Source: Candidatus Falkowbacteria bacterium CG02_land_8_20_14_3_00_36_14
Lineage (GTDB): Bacteria > Patescibacteriota > Patescibacteriia > Patescibacteriales > UM-FILTER-36-11
NCBI GenBank assembly: GCA_002781265.1
Contig: PETS01000001.1
Span: 741-24,609 of the forward strand
Direction: 5' to 3'
Length of the DNA: 23,869 bases
The translations under genes were made by a program, and so were the position numbers. Shown here piece after piece: positions 21,915 through 23,869 of the stretch (within the stretch, counting starts at the first letter, position 1; the number at the start of each line of letters is the position of its first letter). The notes below the pieces were generated by a model. It was not told the origin of the DNA. It saw only the letters and a list, made by a program, of their open reading frames with translations, and ran no database searches.

Positions 21915-23768
21915 ATGTGCGGGATAGTCGGCTATATTGGCAAAAATAATGCCTTACCCATATTGATAGACGGCATTAAAAGATTGGAATACAGGGGATA
22001 TGATTCTGCCGGCATTGCTTTATATTTGGGAAATAAGATTGAGTCCGTAAAAGCGGTTGGGAGAATAAAAGAGTTGGAATCTTGTTTGCAGACCCTCGGG
22101 GTCTGCGAGCGCGCAGACCCCGAGGGTCTGCTTGGCGGTTTAGGGATTGCCCATACGCGCTGGGCGACTCATGGCGCGCCGACCGAGGCCAATGCCCATC
22201 CGCACACGGATTGCCAAGGAAAAATTTGGCTTGTCCATAATGGTATTATTGAAAATTATATTCAATTAAAAGAGCATTTAATATCCAAAGGGCATAAATT
22301 CAAATCAGATACGGACACGGAAGTGATCGCGCATTTATTTGAAGATTTATATGAAGGCGATTTATTGGCCACTTTGCAAAAAACCCTTAGTTTAATAAAA
22401 GGAGCATATGGTTTGGTATTAATCCATAGCGATCACCCGCATAAAATGCTGGCGGCTAAGATGGGCAGTCCTTTAATGGTAGGGCTGGGAGATAAAGAAA
22501 CTATTATTGCTTCTGACGCTTCGGCTATTATTAATAATACTAAACAGGTAATTTATCTTAATGATGGAGAGATTGCGGATATTAACCGAGAAAATTTAAA
22601 AATAATTAATTCCCAAAATGAAGTAATTGATAAAAAAGTAGAAAAGATAGAATGGGATATAGAAGCGGCGCAAAAAGGCGGGTATAATCATTTTATGTTA
22701 AAGGAAATATTTGAACAGCCCGAGACTGTAAAAAATAGCATCAGAGGCCGCTATATAATAGAAGACGGAAAAGCCAAGCTGGGAGGATTGGATAATTTTA
22801 CTAACAAAATAAGAGAAATAAAAAAAATTATAATTGTGGCTTGCGGCACAGCCCGCAATGCCGGATTGGCGGGAAAATATATGATTGAAGAATACGCCGG
22901 CGTGCCTACGGAAATTGATTATGCTTCCGAATTTCGCTATCGCCAGCCGATTTTAGACAGCCAAACAGCGGTTATGGTTATAAGCCAATCAGGCGAAACA
23001 GCCGATACCTTGGCGGCTGTCCGGGAAGCCAAAGAAAAAGGAGCGCTAACTTTAGGCATAGTGAACACAGTCGGATCCACCATTGCCCGGGAAACAGATG
23101 CCGGCGTATATAATCACATTGGTCCGGAAATATCAGTGGCCTCTACCAAGGCCTTTACTTCTGAATTGGCGATATTATCTCTGCTCACTGTATTTTTAGG
23201 GCGGCAAAGAAAAATGTCTTTAATAATGGGTAAAAGGATTTTAGAAGAATTAGAAATTTTACCAAAAAAAATTGCCAAAATTTTAGCGGCTGATAAAAAA
23301 ATTAAAGCCATAGCTAAAAAATACAAAAATGCGAAAAATTTTGCATTTTTAGGAAGAAAATATAATAGCTCAATAGCTTTTGAAGGCGCTTTAAAATTAA
23401 AAGAAATATCATATATTCATGCGGAAGGTTTTGTTTCCGGAGAATTAAAGCACGGCCCGATTGCCTTAATAGATAAAAATATGCCCAGTATTTTTATCGC
23501 GCCCAAAGACAGCGTTTATGAAAAGAATATGAGCAACATAGAAGAGGTAAGGGCCAGGTGCGGAAAAATTATCGCTATCGCGACCGCCGGAGATAAAGCC
23601 ATTAAAAAAATATCAGATGAGGTAATTTATATTCCTAAAACTTTGGAAATGTTAACTCCTATTTTGGCGACAATCCCTTTGCAATTATTTGCCTACTATG
23701 TGGCGGTATTAAAGGGTCTGGACGTAGACAAGCCAAGAAATTTGGCGAAGAGCGTGACGGTGGAATAA
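21915..23768 (+). CDS. glmS: Glutamine--fructose-6-phosphate aminotransferase (isomerising) GlmS
   Basis: It makes glucosamine 6-phosphate from fructose 6-phosphate and glutamine, the first committed step to UDP-GlcNAc for peptidoglycan. The 617 residues start MCGIVGYIG, so Cys2 becomes the N-terminal nucleophile. The glutaminase domain contains RLEYRGYDSAG, HTRWATHG and HNGIIENY. Two SIS sugar-isomerase domains follow, with ACGTARNAG, ISQSGETADT, STKAFT and LKLKEISYIHAEGFVSGELKHGP. The C-terminus DKPRNLAKSVTVE is the invariant end. About 15 extra residues (58-73, LQTLGVCERADPEGLL) are encoded by a perfect DNA palindrome (22088-22131), in a surface loop before GIAHTRWATHG. No SD is present. 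Confidence 0.97.
   Translation: MCGIVGYIGKNNALPILIDGIKRLEYRGYDSAGIALYLGNKIESVKAVGRIKELESCLQTLGVCERADPEGLLGGLGIAHTRWATHGAPTEANAHPHTDCQGKIWLVHNGIIENYIQLKEHLISKGHKFKSDTDTEVIAHLFEDLYEGDLLATLQKTLSLIKGAYGLVLIHSDHPHKMLAAKMGSPLMVGLGDKETIIASDASAIINNTKQVIYLNDGEIADINRENLKIINSQNEVIDKKVEKIEWDIEAAQKGGYNHFMLKEIFEQPETVKNSIRGRYIIEDGKAKLGGLDNFTNKIREIKKIIIVACGTARNAGLAGKYMIEEYAGVPTEIDYASEFRYRQPILDSQTAVMVISQSGETADTLAAVREAKEKGALTLGIVNTVGSTIARETDAGVYNHIGPEISVASTKAFTSELAILSLLTVFLGRQRKMSLIMGKRILEELEILPKKIAKILAADKKIKAIAKKYKNAKNFAFLGRKYNSSIAFEGALKLKEISYIHAEGFVSGELKHGPIALIDKNMPSIFIAPKDSVYEKNMSNIEEVRARCGKIIAIATAGDKAIKKISDEVIYIPKTLEMLTPILATIPLQLFAYYVAVLKGLDVDKPRNLAKSVTVE
22088..22131 (+). repeat. Perfect palindrome inserted in frame in glmS
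   Basis: Two 19-nt arms (22088-22106 and 22113-22131) are exact reverse complements separated by GAGCGC. Each arm is itself a small hairpin (GCAGACCC with GGGTCTGC). The block is far richer in GC than the gene, and its translation has no equivalent in other GlmS proteins. Confidence 0.75.
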
Positions 23769-23817
23769 AAATAAAAATTATTTTTATTTATTTTTTATTA
23801 TCAATAATTTAATCAAA

Positions 23818-23869
23818 GTATTCCTCGGAGCTCTGCTCCGGGGTATTCCTTGCAAGGAAGAGTTTGAGA
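23818..23869 (+). repeat. Second copy of the rpmF-leader repeat (runs off the window)
   Basis: CCTCGGAGC (23823-23831) pairs with GCTCCGGGG (23835-23843) around a TCT loop. The sequence then continues as the exact 29-nt match to 11388-11416. It lies 50 bp after glmS and is cut by the window end. Confidence 0.7.

Overview
The window is AT-rich bacterial DNA and most likely comes from a candidate-phyla-radiation (Patescibacteria, Parcubacteria-like) genome. The reasons are a 23S rRNA gene carrying a self-splicing intron and many insertions, a 23S-5S unit with no 16S gene in front of it, housekeeping genes that start without a Shine-Dalgarno (SD) sequence, and a compact mix of PilT, TrmB-type regulator and PH-domain proteins. 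The lineage call is inference; no marker phylogeny was possible.

Layout. Positions 1-2500 (minus strand): the 5' part of clpP, a DHH/DHHA1 phosphoesterase, a DsrC/TusE-family gene split by an in-frame stop, and rbfA, which follows infB (2496-4472). Positions 4500-5130: palindromic repeats and an orphan minus-strand gene, possibly interrupted. Positions 5324-8449 (plus): ruvB with a leaderless-type promoter, a small membrane protein, a PH-domain membrane protein and queA. Positions 8478-11227: an ABC export pair (ATPase with a long repeated C-terminal extension, MacB/FtsX-like permease) behind a structured palindromic leader. Positions 11281-14121: rpmF, nusB, rnc (RNase III) and pilT.

Positions 14150-18820 hold the rRNA unit. 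It starts with a strong promoter and an attenuator-like leader. The 23S gene (about 3.95 kb against about 2.9 kb normally) contains a 329-nt group I intron at the peptidyl-transferase centre, two near-identical 155-nt intervening sequences in helix 25 and helix 45, and four copies of one hairpin family with a conserved internal loop. 5S and a terminator follow. Positions 18819-21810 hold a TrmB-family regulator and small SD-led accessory genes, including a radical-SAM-like protein with unusual cysteine spacing. Positions 21915-23768 hold glmS, with an in-frame perfect palindrome.

The unifying theme is invasion by small structured palindromic elements. They lie between genes, in 5' leaders, in frame inside queA and glmS, and inside 23S rRNA. 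One hairpin family appears both in the rRNA and in queA. RNase III, the expected processing enzyme for the rRNA insertions, is encoded 1.5 kb upstream of the 23S gene.
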